Assembly (NCBI RefSeq): GCF_002483225.1 | Contig: NZ_DLHL01000033.1 | Span: forward strand, 1-64,000 | Length of the DNA stretch: 64,000 nucleotides | From: Gemmatimonas sp. UBA7669 | GTDB lineage: Bacteria > Gemmatimonadota > Gemmatimonadetes > Gemmatimonadales > Gemmatimonadaceae | Direction: 5' to 3' | Shown: positions 17,001 through 24,603 of the stretch, piece by piece | Layout of the letters: each line of letters opens with the position of its first letter | Position numbering within the stretch: position 1 is the stretch's first letter | Notes under the pieces: model-generated | Database searches by the model: none | The model's input: the letters and a program-made list of their open reading frames with translations, nothing else | What the model was told of the DNA's origin: nothing | Translations under genes and position numbers: made by a program

Positions 17001-17128
17001 ACCTGGTCGTCGGTCAGCAGCGACATATGGCTGCGAACCGGCACGTCCATCTGGCGCAGCAGTGCGATCACCTCGTCCGCCGAGATGCCGAACTCACCCG
17101 CCATGTCATGCACACGAAGCTTGCTCAA
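14069..17128 (-). CDS. infB: Translation initiation factor IF-2
   Basis: GTPase that brings fMet-tRNA to the ribosome. The 1019-residue protein starts with the IF2 N-terminal domain (LRVHDMAGEFGISADEVIALL). A very long Ala/Pro-rich low-complexity stretch (about 60-290) and a Gly/Gln-rich stretch (about 320-370) follow, then the G domain from about 515 with MGHVDHGKTSLLDYIR, DTPGHEAF and NKVDLP, and C-terminal domains. The start is TTG, supported by a strong AGGAGGAG site 5 bases upstream. It is longer than most IF-2 proteins because of the linkers. Confidence 0.97.
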   Translation of the reverse strand: MSKLRVHDMAGEFGISADEVIALLRQMDVPVRSHMSLLTDDQVSRIRARWEREKRVRAEKAAPAPAAPTRRRKAAAEAAPVAEAETPAPAPVVRRRRAADVAEAHEAEQAAGLEQQTAAASKAEVAVAAQPEAAATKPAAATPEAPKAEAPAQEAPVAPVAPDPVAAPAPAPAVSSAPSAPSAPAAKAPAAEAAAVRAAAVPAAAVPPAVPAAAVPPAPAAPAAPAVKAPAAEASGVQAAAVPPAPAAAAVPPAPASTAPAAPAAAVPPAPPAATEPAPDLPADRPRPRPVVPGAPRLRPVASASPNFGSARPVASAAPGGGLQQGQRRDDRRPGQGGGQGGQQGGQGGGQGGGPSGASQAGGNQQQRRGKKNKRGAVDQEAVSANISKTMTALRGAPQRGRSGRRFGAEMRAEAEEQRQAAAERERKTVRVNEFITVSELAQILGVSATQIVGFAFKSLGLMVTINQRLDFDQIELIAGEFGFQAVKESDYAADVPDQHEEDNVEDLRPRPPVVTIMGHVDHGKTSLLDYIRKANVVAGEAGGITQHIGAYHVEVAGKRTITFLDTPGHEAFTAMRARGAQVTDIVVIVIAADDQVMPQTIEAISHAKSAGVPIIIAINKVDLPTANIEKVKQDLLQHEVVLEDFGGTVLHSEISAKKGTGVNELLEQILLQSDILELKANPSRRAVGSVVEAQLDQGKGPVATVLVQNGTLRVGDDYICGIHSGRVRAMLDERGKQVKEAGPAIPVQILGLTGVPMAGDQLLVVDDATAAREIAQRRERLDREAKSRRTTRGVVSLEDFMSQAAAGQKRQLRLVIKADQGGPAEALADALQQLSNEEVQVEIIHRAVGAIAESDILLAKAAGAIIIGFHVRPDNNARQAAEREGVDIKLYRIIYEAVADVKAALEGMLRPEEREVVFGEAEVRETFKVARVGTIAGCIVRSGIINRKGRVRVIRDGIEIYDGGIASLRRFKDDVNEVKEGYECGIGIENFNDVKVGDMFECYRTEEVARTLDQANKA

Positions 17129-17133
17129 CCCGT

Positions 17134-17141
17134 CTCCTCCT
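17134..17141 (-). promoter_or_regulatory. Strong Shine-Dalgarno fixing the infB TTG start
   Basis: The minus strand reads AGGAGGAG, then five bases, then TTG at 17128. The site overlaps the TAG stop codon of the preceding L7Ae-like gene. The match is far better than at most starts in the window and may compensate for the weak TTG codon. Confidence 0.8.
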
Positions 17142-17520
17142 ACCGCGAAACGCGCGTCGCGTCGCCCGCCGGGAGTGCCCCGGCTACGGCGCCACGGATC
17201 CCGCGCGCCAGCCCCTGATCAACGATCCCGATCGCCGCGGTCGTTTCTCGACCCACAGCGCCGCCCAACTCGGCCGCACTCGGCCACTCCACCATCTCCA
17301 CCCGCCGGGCCCGCAGGACCGGCACCACCTTCTCGAGCGAGTGGCGCGAGACATCCTGCGCCACGATCGCCAGCACCACGTTGTCCTTCTGCGCGGCCAA
17401 CCGCACCTGCTCGGTACCGATCACCACCAGCCGGCCTCGCGCACCCAGCCCGACGAGACCCAACACCTTGCGGCGTGTTGCCTCATCGAGAACAGGAGCG
17501 CGCGGCGGCTCGTCACTCAC
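17140..17520 (-). CDS. L7Ae/YlxQ-like RNA-binding protein
   Basis: A 126-residue protein with a kink-turn-binding L7Ae-like core: LGLVGLGARGRLVVIG, QKDNVVLAIVAQDVS, and VEMVEWPSAAELGGAVGRE, which fits the L30e/L7Ae fold. In many bacteria a YlxQ protein lies between nusA and infB with unknown function. The usual companion YlxR (DUF448) is absent here. The GTG start overlaps the nusA stop as GTGA. Confidence 0.78.
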   Translation of the reverse strand: MSDEPPRAPVLDEATRRKVLGLVGLGARGRLVVIGTEQVRLAAQKDNVVLAIVAQDVSRHSLEKVVPVLRARRVEMVEWPSAAELGGAVGRETTAAIGIVDQGLARGIRGAVAGALPAGDATRVSR

Positions 17521-18830
17521 GCGCCCTGACCTGCCTCATCGTCTTCGGTGGTCAGCTCATCGATGATAGCCATGATGCGATCGGCCTCTTCCGGCGCGAT
17601 GCCGGGCAGTCGCAGCAGGTCATCCCGATCGAGATCGAGAATGTCGTTGAGCGTGCGATAGCCCGCGTCGGCCAGCACGGCCACCGTGGCCGTCTCGAGG
17701 CCCTCGATCTCATTGAGCGGCACATCGGCGTCCTCCTGCTCCTCGGGCAGCGGCGCGAAGAGCGGACCTTCCCCGCCCTTCTCGAGCCACTCGCGGCTGG
17801 AGTAGAGGTCGATCTTCCATCCCGTCAGTTCGGACGCGAGGCGCACGTTCTGGCCATTACGACCGATGGCCAGCGAAAGCTGGTCCTCGTCCACCACGGC
17901 CTGAATGGTGCGCGACGCCGCATCACTGAACACACGCGCCACACGCGCCGGCGCCAGCGCCAGCTTGGCGAAGCGCTCGGGGTCGGGCGACCAGGGCACG
18001 ATATCGATGCGCTCACCGCCCAGTTCGTTGACCACGGCCTGTACCCGCGCGCCCTTGAGGCCCACGCAAGCGCCCACGGGATCGATGGACTCGTCACGCG
18101 AGGTGACGGCGATCTTGGTGCGGCTGCCCACTTCGCGGGCCGCCGCCTTGATCTCCACGATGCCCTGCTGGATTTCCGGGACTTCGAGCTTGAAGAGCGC
18201 CTGCACGAAGAGCGCGTCGGAACGGCTCAGAATGAGCCGCGGTCCCTTGGGTGTGTCTTCGACGCGCTTGAGCACCGCGCGCACCGGCTCACCCTGATGG
18301 TAGTGCTCGCGGTGGTTCTGCTCGCGATACGGAATGATGGCTTCCGCCTCGCGGAACTTGTTGAGCATGACCACCAGCTTGCCGCGTTCGATCTGCTGAA
18401 TTTCGCCGGAGAGCAGGTCACCCACGCGCCCCGCGAATTCGTCGCGGATGCGCGAACGCTCGCCTTCACGGACGCGCTGAATGATGCGCTGCTTGGCCGC
18501 CTGCACCGCCGTGCGGCCGAATTCCATGAAGTCGACCTGGGTTTCCATGACGTCACCGACCTGGAACTCCGGATCCTCGAACCGCGCCTCCTCGAGCAGA
18601 ATTTCGCGCGACGCGTCCGTGACCTCTTCCACCACCGTCTTCAGCAGCACAATGCGAATTTCGCCCTTGGCGTCGTCGATTTCGACTTCTGCCTGGACGT
18701 TGGCCCCGTGCTTCTTGGCCAGGGCGGCATGAATGCCGTCCTGGAGAAGCCCGTGCAGCTCCTCTTTCGTGATCTGCTTGAGATTCGCGAGCTCACGTAA
18801 GGCTGTGAGGATTTCCGCCGATCCGGCCAT
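17517..18830 (-). CDS. nusA: Transcription termination/antitermination protein NusA
   Basis: RNA polymerase-binding factor affecting pausing, termination and antitermination. The N-terminal polymerase-binding domain covers about 1-125. An S1 domain follows, then two KH domains containing VGACVGLKGARVQAVVNEL and LAIGRNGQNVRLASEL. A single C-terminal helix-hairpin repeat (GLETATVAVLADAGY through LLRLPGIAPEEADRI) ends the 437-residue protein, fewer than the two repeats of E. coli. ATG 18830 has GGGGAG upstream, overlapping the rimP stop region. Confidence 0.96.
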   Translation of the reverse strand: MAGSAEILTALRELANLKQITKEELHGLLQDGIHAALAKKHGANVQAEVEIDDAKGEIRIVLLKTVVEEVTDASREILLEEARFEDPEFQVGDVMETQVDFMEFGRTAVQAAKQRIIQRVREGERSRIRDEFAGRVGDLLSGEIQQIERGKLVVMLNKFREAEAIIPYREQNHREHYHQGEPVRAVLKRVEDTPKGPRLILSRSDALFVQALFKLEVPEIQQGIVEIKAAAREVGSRTKIAVTSRDESIDPVGACVGLKGARVQAVVNELGGERIDIVPWSPDPERFAKLALAPARVARVFSDAASRTIQAVVDEDQLSLAIGRNGQNVRLASELTGWKIDLYSSREWLEKGGEGPLFAPLPEEQEDADVPLNEIEGLETATVAVLADAGYRTLNDILDLDRDDLLRLPGIAPEEADRIMAIIDELTTEDDEAGQGA

Positions 18831-18839
18831 CCGTCTCCC

Positions 18840-19307
18840 CTATCGTTTCCAGTGGAACGCGAGACGTGCCTGGGTCACGTCACGCAAAGGGACCTGGACT
18901 TCCCGGCCCTTCGTGTCACGCACCAGCGCCACCTCCGCGCCGTCCTCGCCGTCCACGGCGAGGATCTCGACTTCCTGCTTACCGCCTGCCAACACCGCAC
19001 TCGTGACGGTGGCGCGTCGGCCCACAAAGCGCCGCCAGTCGGCCACATGGCGCAACGGGCGATCCGCTCCGGGTGACGACACCTCCAACACGTACTGCTC
19101 CGACACCAGCGCGTCGGCCTCGAGACGCGCTTCGAGCGCGCGCGAGGCCGTCGTACAATCCGCGATGGTTACCGTTTCCCCGTCCCGCCGGTCGATACGA
19201 ACTTCCAGCACCGGACGGGAGCGTGAGCCCCCGCGGCGGAGTTCGACCAGGTCGAAGCCCAGGCTGTCAAGTTCTTGTGTGACAATGGGTTCGAGCGACG
19301 TCACCAC
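18840..19307 (-). CDS. rimP: Ribosome maturation factor RimP
   Basis: Assists 30S subunit assembly. Features are LGFDLVELRRGGS, EVRIDRRDGETVTIADC, the conserved YVLEVSSPGADRPL, and a C-terminal SH3-like domain ending LAFHWKR. The open frame extends to 19358, but that extension would translate a perfect terminator hairpin, so I chose the tandem GTG at 19307 (or 19304), giving about 155 residues. It is the first gene of the nusA-infB operon. Confidence 0.88.
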   Translation of the reverse strand: MVTSLEPIVTQELDSLGFDLVELRRGGSRSRPVLEVRIDRRDGETVTIADCTTASRALEARLEADALVSEQYVLEVSSPGADRPLRHVADWRRFVGRRATVTSAVLAGGKQEVEILAVDGEDGAEVALVRDTKGREVQVPLRDVTQARLAFHWKR

Positions 19308-19333
19308 GATGCACCACCAAACTTCAGGAGAAC

Positions 19334-19362
19334 AAAAAAGTGTGGGGGCCATCCCCACACTT
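19334..19362 (-). terminator. Terminator after pgeF or attenuator in the rimP leader
   Basis: A perfect 10-bp stem (19338-19347 with 19353-19362, arms AAGTGTGGGG/CCCCACACTT) and a 5-base loop are followed on the minus strand by six T residues (the first two are part of the stem). It is 80 bases after the pgeF stop and 26 bases before the rimP start. Confidence 0.85.
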
Positions 19363-19442
19363 CAGACACCCGCGCGTGGCGGGCGAGGAGTACTCGGAAG
19401 TTGCTACTCAGATTCTCAAGCTATGGGGCGGACGGGACAAGG

Positions 19443-20168
19443 TCAAGCCGACCGAAGGGCCACGAGGCCAAGCAGGCGGCCGCTGTCGCCGCCCCGATGG
19501 CTGAAATAGCGCCCCTGATGGCAACGGGTACACCCTTCGTCCACGGTGACGGCCCGTACACCGAGCGCCCGGGCCTGCTCCAATAAGGTGGCGCGTACAT
19601 CGAGGCAGCCCTTGCCAGAGGCGGGCCGACCGGTGACGGCCTTGAGGACCTCCGGCCCCACTTCATAACAGGCGCCGCAGATGGACGGCCCCAGATGAAC
19701 CCGGCATTCGGCTGCGGCAAAACCGCGCTCGGCCAACTGGGACAGTCCCACGCGCAGGATGCCGGCCGCTGTGCCCCGCCACCCGGCGTGCAGCACCGCC
19801 ACCGCCCCGGCCGGATGGGCCACGACCACCGGGGTGCAGTCGGCCACGGTCACCGCGAGGGCGGTACCCGGCGTCGTCGTGAGGTGCCCGTCTATGCCGC
19901 GCAGGCGAAGCCAACCGTGCCAGCCGGCGCCGTGGCTCGCCACCTCGGCACCGTGCACCTGATAGGCGCTGGCCAGCCGCTGAATGCCCAGCGCCTCGAA
20001 ATCCGCCTGCAGGGCGTCCCAGCGGGCCATGACCTCCGCCACCGGCTCAGTGGACGACAGGCCAAACGAACCGGCCGCCCGCGTGGTGGTGAAGCCCAGC
20101 ACACCATCCGGCAGGTCGGGCACGGGCTCGCATAGACGGAGGACGGGACCGAGGGGGAGACCGGTCAT
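19443..20168 (-). CDS. pgeF: YfiH/PgeF-type (laccase-domain) purine nucleoside phosphorylase, peptidoglycan editing factor
   Basis: DUF152 family enzyme; members are copper/zinc-dependent and were described as purine nucleoside phosphorylases or peptidoglycan editing factors. Visible motifs: YQVHGAEV, VADCTPVVV, HAGWRG and HLGPSICGACYEVG, holding the His/Cys metal ligands. ATG 20168 gives the usual 241 residues; a GTG at 20210 with GGAG upstream and an 11-base overlap with murA is an alternative. Its link to murA suggests the editing role in peptidoglycan. Confidence 0.88.
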   Translation of the reverse strand: MTGLPLGPVLRLCEPVPDLPDGVLGFTTTRAAGSFGLSSTEPVAEVMARWDALQADFEALGIQRLASAYQVHGAEVASHGAGWHGWLRLRGIDGHLTTTPGTALAVTVADCTPVVVAHPAGAVAVLHAGWRGTAAGILRVGLSQLAERGFAAAECRVHLGPSICGACYEVGPEVLKAVTGRPASGKGCLDVRATLLEQARALGVRAVTVDEGCTRCHQGRYFSHRGGDSGRLLGLVALRSA

Positions 20169-20199
20169 GGCGGCATCACCACCGACGCGGGTTTCGACG

Positions 20200-21495
20200 T
20201 TACCGGGCACTCAACTCCACGCGCTTGATGCGCGCCCCTAGCAGGCCGAGCCGCGACTCGATGCGCTCGTAGCCGCGTTCGATCTGCTGCGCGTTGTTGA
20301 TGACACTGGTGCCATCAGCGCAGAGTGCTGCGAGCAGCATGGCCATGCCGGCGCGAATGTCGGGCGACTCGACGGTACTGCCGCGCAGACGGGTCGGCCC
20401 GGACACGATGGCGCGGTGCGGATCGCAGAGCACGATGCGTGCGCCCATGTTCACCAGCTTGTCGGTGAAGTACAGCCGCGACTCGAACATCTTCTCGTGA
20501 AAGAGAATCATGCCTTCGCACTGCGTGGCCGTGACGATGGCAATGGACATGGTGTCCGCCGGAAACGCCGGCCAGGGCTGGTCCTCCAGCTTGGACACAT
20601 GGCCGCCGAGATCGCTCTGAATGACCCGCGACTGCTCGGCCGGCACGATGAGGTCGTCGCCATCCACCTGACACATGATGCCCAGACGCTCGAAGCCCAT
20701 GAGCGTGCTGCGCAGATGCTCGATGCCGGCCTTCTCAATGCGCAGCGTGGAGCGCGTGACCGCAGCGAGGCCGATGAACGAACCCACTTCAATGTGATCG
20801 GGGCCGATGGCATGTGTGGCGCCGCCCAGCGGCAGACCGCCCTCGATGGTGTACACGTTCGAGCCGATGCCCTCGATGCGCGCGCCCAATGCCACAAGGA
20901 AGTGCGCAAGGTCCTGCACATGCGGTTCACTGGCCGCGTTGCGCAGCACCGTGCGGCCCTTGGCGGCGACGGCGGCCACCAACGCGTTCTCGGTGGCGGT
21001 GACACTGGGCTCATCGAGAAACACATCAGCGCCCACGAGGCCCTTGGTATCAAAGCGGAAGCGCTCGCCAAGTTCGTAGGTGGCGCCCAGCGCCTGCAGG
21101 ACATGGAAGTGCGTGTCGAGTCGGCGCCGGCCAATCACGTCGCCACCAGGCGGCGACAGCGTGACGGTGCCGCAGCGCGCGAGGAGCGGCGCCGCCAGCA
21201 GAATGGACGCACGAATGCGCGCGCACATGGCCGGGTCGAGGTCGGCGGCACGGACATCCTGCGCGTGAATACGCAGCGAATTGTCGCCGTTCCACTCGCA
21301 CACCGCACCGGTGGTGCGCACGAGTTCGACCAGCGTTTCGATATCGCGGATGCGCGGCACATTGTGCAGCTGCACCGGCTGATCGGTGAGCAGGGCGGCG
21401 GCCACGATGGGCAGCGCGGCGTTCTTGTTGCCGGCCGGGCGGATGCTGCCACTGAGCCGGTGACCCCCTTCGACGACGAACTGGACGGCGGACAT
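20200..21495 (-). CDS. murA: UDP-N-acetylglucosamine 1-carboxyvinyltransferase MurA (Asp-type)
   Basis: First committed step of peptidoglycan synthesis: transfers enolpyruvate from PEP to UDP-GlcNAc. It has the N-terminal RPAGNKNAALPIVAAALLT with the conserved Lys, and TVTLSPPGGDVIGRRRLDTH, the active-site loop. In E. coli that loop carries Cys115; here residue 119 is Asp (codon 21139-21141, GAC). Asp in this position is known to make MurA insensitive to fosfomycin. The 431-residue length from ATG 21495 is normal. Confidence 0.95.
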   Translation of the reverse strand: MSAVQFVVEGGHRLSGSIRPAGNKNAALPIVAAALLTDQPVQLHNVPRIRDIETLVELVRTTGAVCEWNGDNSLRIHAQDVRAADLDPAMCARIRASILLAAPLLARCGTVTLSPPGGDVIGRRRLDTHFHVLQALGATYELGERFRFDTKGLVGADVFLDEPSVTATENALVAAVAAKGRTVLRNAASEPHVQDLAHFLVALGARIEGIGSNVYTIEGGLPLGGATHAIGPDHIEVGSFIGLAAVTRSTLRIEKAGIEHLRSTLMGFERLGIMCQVDGDDLIVPAEQSRVIQSDLGGHVSKLEDQPWPAFPADTMSIAIVTATQCEGMILFHEKMFESRLYFTDKLVNMGARIVLCDPHRAIVSGPTRLRGSTVESPDIRAGMAMLLAALCADGTSVINNAQQIERGYERIESRLGLLGARIKRVELSAR

Positions 21496-21532
21496 TGCGT
21501 GGATGGCTGGTCGCGGAATGTGAGAGCGGGCT

Positions 21533-21560
21533 GGCGCATGCTGGGGGTCCCGCATGCGCC
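21533..21560. repeat. Inverted repeat in the murA divergent region
   Basis: Perfect 9-bp arms GGCGCATGC (21533-21541) and GCATGCGCC (21552-21560) flank a 10-base spacer. On the minus strand the repeat sits just downstream of TATGCT, a plausible -10 for murA whose -35 is poor. It could be an operator or a leader hairpin. Confidence 0.5.
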
Positions 21561-21624
21561 CGAGCGAAGCATAACACGGCCCGCGCCATGGACACGAGCC
21601 GCCGTGAGCCTTAGATCACGGGAT

Positions 21625-22230
21625 ATGCTGCTCGCCGATGCACTCCTGCGGCACCTGCCGCTGCCGCTGCTTCAGGCACTGACCGTGCCCGATACCATTG
21701 TGGCCCGCACCATCCCCGACCGCGGGGTGCTGGAGTGGACCACGGGTCTGCTGCAGATCCTTGTGTTGTTGCTGGGGGTCGGAGCGCTGATCACGCTGAT
21801 TCTGCTGCTGCGCGCCCTGCGGGACGCCGTGCAGGGCATGAACAAGACGCTGGCCAAGCTCACCACCGACACGGCGCCCATGCTGGCCAACGCCAACGCC
21901 ATGGTGGGCGATGCCCGCGAAATGGTGGCCATGGTGCGCCGCGATGTGGAGCAGGTCACCGATGCCGCGGCGGCCATTTCCGACGAGTTGCTCAACGCGG
22001 CCGAGTCTGCCGCGCAGCGCGTGGACGAGGTCAACGCCGTACTCGACGTGTTGCAGGATGAACTCGAGGGCAGTGCCATTTCGGCGGTGGCCACGCTGCG
22101 CGGGGCGCAAGCGGGCGCCAGGGCCTTTGCCGCAGAGCTCAGCGGAAAGAAGAAGCGTCGCCGGCCCACGCTGCCCGATGCGTCGAGGTCCGACGTGCCG
22201 ATGCCGCGGCGCCGCGACGCCGTCGACTGA
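21625..22230 (+). CDS. Membrane-anchored coiled-coil protein (DUF948-like)
   Basis: A single strong membrane helix (LLQILVLLLGVGALITLILLL, about residues 40-62) is followed by a long helical region with heptad-like spacing (NKTLAKLTTDTAPMLANANA, DVEQVTDAAAAISDELLNAA, RVDEVNAVLDVLQDEL) and a basic tail KKKRRR. This layout is like DUF948 proteins of unknown function. ATG 21625 is preceded by acGGGat; no frame shift or truncation is seen. It is divergent from murA and 11 bases upstream of the phospholipase-like gene. Confidence 0.7.
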   Translation: MLLADALLRHLPLPLLQALTVPDTIVARTIPDRGVLEWTTGLLQILVLLLGVGALITLILLLRALRDAVQGMNKTLAKLTTDTAPMLANANAMVGDAREMVAMVRRDVEQVTDAAAAISDELLNAAESAAQRVDEVNAVLDVLQDELEGSAISAVATLRGAQAGARAFAAELSGKKKRRRPTLPDASRSDVPMPRRRDAVD

Positions 22231-22241
22231 ACCCGCCCCCC

Positions 22242-23171
22242 ATGTCGGTACGCGGGTGCTGGCCCGTGTGGGCTGCGTTGCTGCTGGTGGCACTCTGCCC
22301 CACCGAGGCCTGGGCGTGGACGCCAGGCACGCACGTCTTTCTCGGTGATGCCGTGCTGTCCAATCTGACACTGCTGCCCGGTCATATCGCCGATCTGCTG
22401 CGCAGCTTTCCCGCTGACTTCCTCTACGGGTCGATTGCGGCAGATACGAGCATTGCCAAGAAGTATGCGGAGGTCGGCCGACATTGTCATGCCTGGCATG
22501 TGGGCCTCGAGATTCATGACGAAGCCGAGCCGCCAGCGCTCAAGGCGTTTGCGCTGGGTTACCTGTCGCATCTCGCCGCCGATGTGGTGGCGCACAATTT
22601 CTTTGTGCCGCGGCAACTGGCGGTCACCTCGAGCACGACGGCCCTTGGCCACAGCTACTGGGAAAGCCGCATCGACACGCACATTGGCGACCCCTGGCCG
22701 CGGCGGGCCCGGGAGCTGCTGTCTCTCGATCACTCCCGCGCCGACCAGCACCTCGATCGCATTCTGAGTCCCACGCTGTTCGGCACGCCCACCAACCGCC
22801 GCATCTTTCGCGGCATGGTGTACGTGACGGACACCGAATCGTGGCAGCGCATCTTCCAGCTCGTGTCCGAAAACAGTCGCTGGGATCTGAGCGACGCCGA
22901 CGTGTCCCGATATCTGGCGCGCTCCTTCGATTACATCGTGGACCTGCTCTGCCACTGGGACCAGAGCGAGCCGTATCGCTACGATCCGTCAGGTGAGCTG
23001 CCGCTGCGAGAAGCCAAGAAGGTGCGACGGCTGGCGCGGCGACAGGGGGGTGACATGCGAGCGGCCCTCGAAGCCGATCGCATGTTCGGCATGCCGACCA
23101 CGCCGCTGCGCCACGCGGCCGACCTGCCGTCCCCCCTCTTCATCCCGCGCGAGCTGCGAGCAGTTGGTTGA
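22242..23171 (+). CDS. Zinc-dependent phospholipase C-like protein
   Basis: An N-terminal signal (LLLVALCPTEAWA) precedes a Zn-dependent phospholipase C/nuclease-like helical domain. Likely metal ligands: WTPGTHVFLGD, SIAADTS, RHCHAWHVGLE, LGYLSHLAADVVAHN and GHSYWE. It is predicted secreted or periplasmic and may hydrolyse phospholipids, but substrate is unknown. 309 residues is in the family range. The last 32 bases overlap the convergent gatB end. Confidence 0.82.
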   Translation: MSVRGCWPVWAALLLVALCPTEAWAWTPGTHVFLGDAVLSNLTLLPGHIADLLRSFPADFLYGSIAADTSIAKKYAEVGRHCHAWHVGLEIHDEAEPPALKAFALGYLSHLAADVVAHNFFVPRQLAVTSSTTALGHSYWESRIDTHIGDPWPRRARELLSLDHSRADQHLDRILSPTLFGTPTNRRIFRGMVYVTDTESWQRIFQLVSENSRWDLSDADVSRYLARSFDYIVDLLCHWDQSEPYRYDPSGELPLREAKKVRRLARRQGGDMRAALEADRMFGMPTTPLRHAADLPSPLFIPRELRAVG

Positions 23172-24603
23172 CCTTCTTGGGGTCGGCCGCGCCCTTGGAC
23201 TTCTTCATCACCAGCCCCACCAGCACGCCCTGCAGTTTGCGCTCGCCACTGACAAAGCGGGCGGCCTCGGCGGGGTTCTCGGCCAGCACCTCGTCAATCC
23301 AGGCCACAAGCGCGCTGTCGTCGCGCACCTGCAGCACCCCTTCACGCTCGGCCAGCACGCGTGGATCCTCGTCTTCGCGCTCGAGCAGAGCAAAGAGCTG
23401 ACGCGCCGCGGTGTTGGACACGTCACCCGCCGCTTCGAGACGAATGAGCGCGCCCAGCCGCGCGAGTGACACGGGATGCGCCTCGAGCGCACAGCCGCTG
23501 GCGTTCACCGACGCCAGCACCGGCCCCAGCATCCAATTGGCTGCGCGGCGCGCATCGCCGCTTTCCTGCACCAGCACTTCGAAGCGGTCCGCCAACAGAC
23601 GGGACGCCAGCAGCTGTTCAATGTCTGCCTCGGGCAGTGCATGCTCGCGCGCAAAGCGCGTGCGCCGCGCCTCGGGCAACTCCGGCAGCGCGTCACGCTG
23701 TGCCTGTCGCTCCGCCGCACGCACCACGAGCGGCGGCAAGTCCGGATCGGGGAAATAGCGATAGTCGTGACTGCCTTCCTTGCTGCGCGCCGGACGCACG
23801 ACGTTGCGCTTGTCGTCGTACAGCATGGTCTGCTGCTCAATGCGTCCACCGGACGACAGCACCTGCACCTGGCGCGCAAACTCGATCTCCACCGCGCGCT
23901 CAATGGCCGAGAAGGAGTTGAGATTCTTGACCTCGGTCTTGGTGCCAAGCGCCGTTTCACCAACAGGACGCACGGAGATGTTCACATCCACGCGCAGTGA
24001 GCCCTCTTCCATGTTGGCGTCGGAGACATCGGCATACTCGAGAATCTGCCGCAGACGCCGTGCGTAAGCCGCGGCCTCAGCGGCGCTGCGGATATCCGGC
24101 TCTGAGACAATTTCGACGAGCGGCGTGCCCGCACGATTGAGATCAATGGCCGAGGCCTGCGGGAAACGGTCATGCACGGACTTGCCCGCGTCTTCTTCCA
24201 TGTGCACGCGATGCACCCGAATGACACGCGGCGTACCATCGGCCTGCTTGCCAATGACCACCTGGCCGTTGGTGGCCAGCGGACGATCAAACTGCGAGAT
24301 CTGGTAGCCCTTGGGGAGATCAGGGTAGAAGTAGTTCTTTCGCGCAAAGATGGACGTCTCGTGCACCGTGCACTCGAGAGCCAGCGACGCGCGCACGGCC
24401 AGGGCCACCGCGTGATCGTTGATGACCGGCAGCGCGCCCGGCAAACCCAGACACACCGGGCAGGTGTTGACGTTGGGGGCCTCACCAAACGACGTCGCAC
24501 ACCCGCAGAAGATCTTGCTGCGTGTGCGCAGCTGGCAGTGTACTTCGAGGCCGATGACCAGTTCCCAGTCGCGGCCAGCCGCTGATGCGAAAGTGGCGCT
24601 CAT
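23140..24603 (-). CDS. gatB: Aspartyl/glutamyl-tRNA amidotransferase subunit B
   Basis: Part of the GatCAB complex that amidates mischarged Glu-tRNA(Gln) and/or Asp-tRNA(Asn). Kinase-like N-terminal domain: IGLEVHCQL, zinc-type Cys pattern FCGCATSF...CPVCLGLPGALPV, YPDLPKGYQISQF, and DLNRAGTPLVEIVSEPD. The C-terminal YqeY-like tail ends GAADPKKVNQLLAARAG. Length 487 is normal. ATG 24603 overlaps the gatA stop (ATGA). Confidence 0.96.
   Translation of the reverse strand: MSATFASAAGRDWELVIGLEVHCQLRTRSKIFCGCATSFGEAPNVNTCPVCLGLPGALPVINDHAVALAVRASLALECTVHETSIFARKNYFYPDLPKGYQISQFDRPLATNGQVVIGKQADGTPRVIRVHRVHMEEDAGKSVHDRFPQASAIDLNRAGTPLVEIVSEPDIRSAAEAAAYARRLRQILEYADVSDANMEEGSLRVDVNISVRPVGETALGTKTEVKNLNSFSAIERAVEIEFARQVQVLSSGGRIEQQTMLYDDKRNVVRPARSKEGSHDYRYFPDPDLPPLVVRAAERQAQRDALPELPEARRTRFAREHALPEADIEQLLASRLLADRFEVLVQESGDARRAANWMLGPVLASVNASGCALEAHPVSLARLGALIRLEAAGDVSNTAARQLFALLEREDEDPRVLAEREGVLQVRDDSALVAWIDEVLAENPAEAARFVSGERKLQGVLVGLVMKKSKGAADPKKVNQLLAARAG

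Noticed and set aside
16446..18800. 784-residue plus-strand frame over infB and nusA
   Set aside because: Antisense of the Ala/Pro linker and nusA; the apparent Ala/Gly richness comes from the complement of the linker.
20416..21624. Upstream extension of the membrane coiled-coil gene
   Set aside because: The frame runs antisense through murA. The real start is the ATG at 21625 just before the membrane helix.
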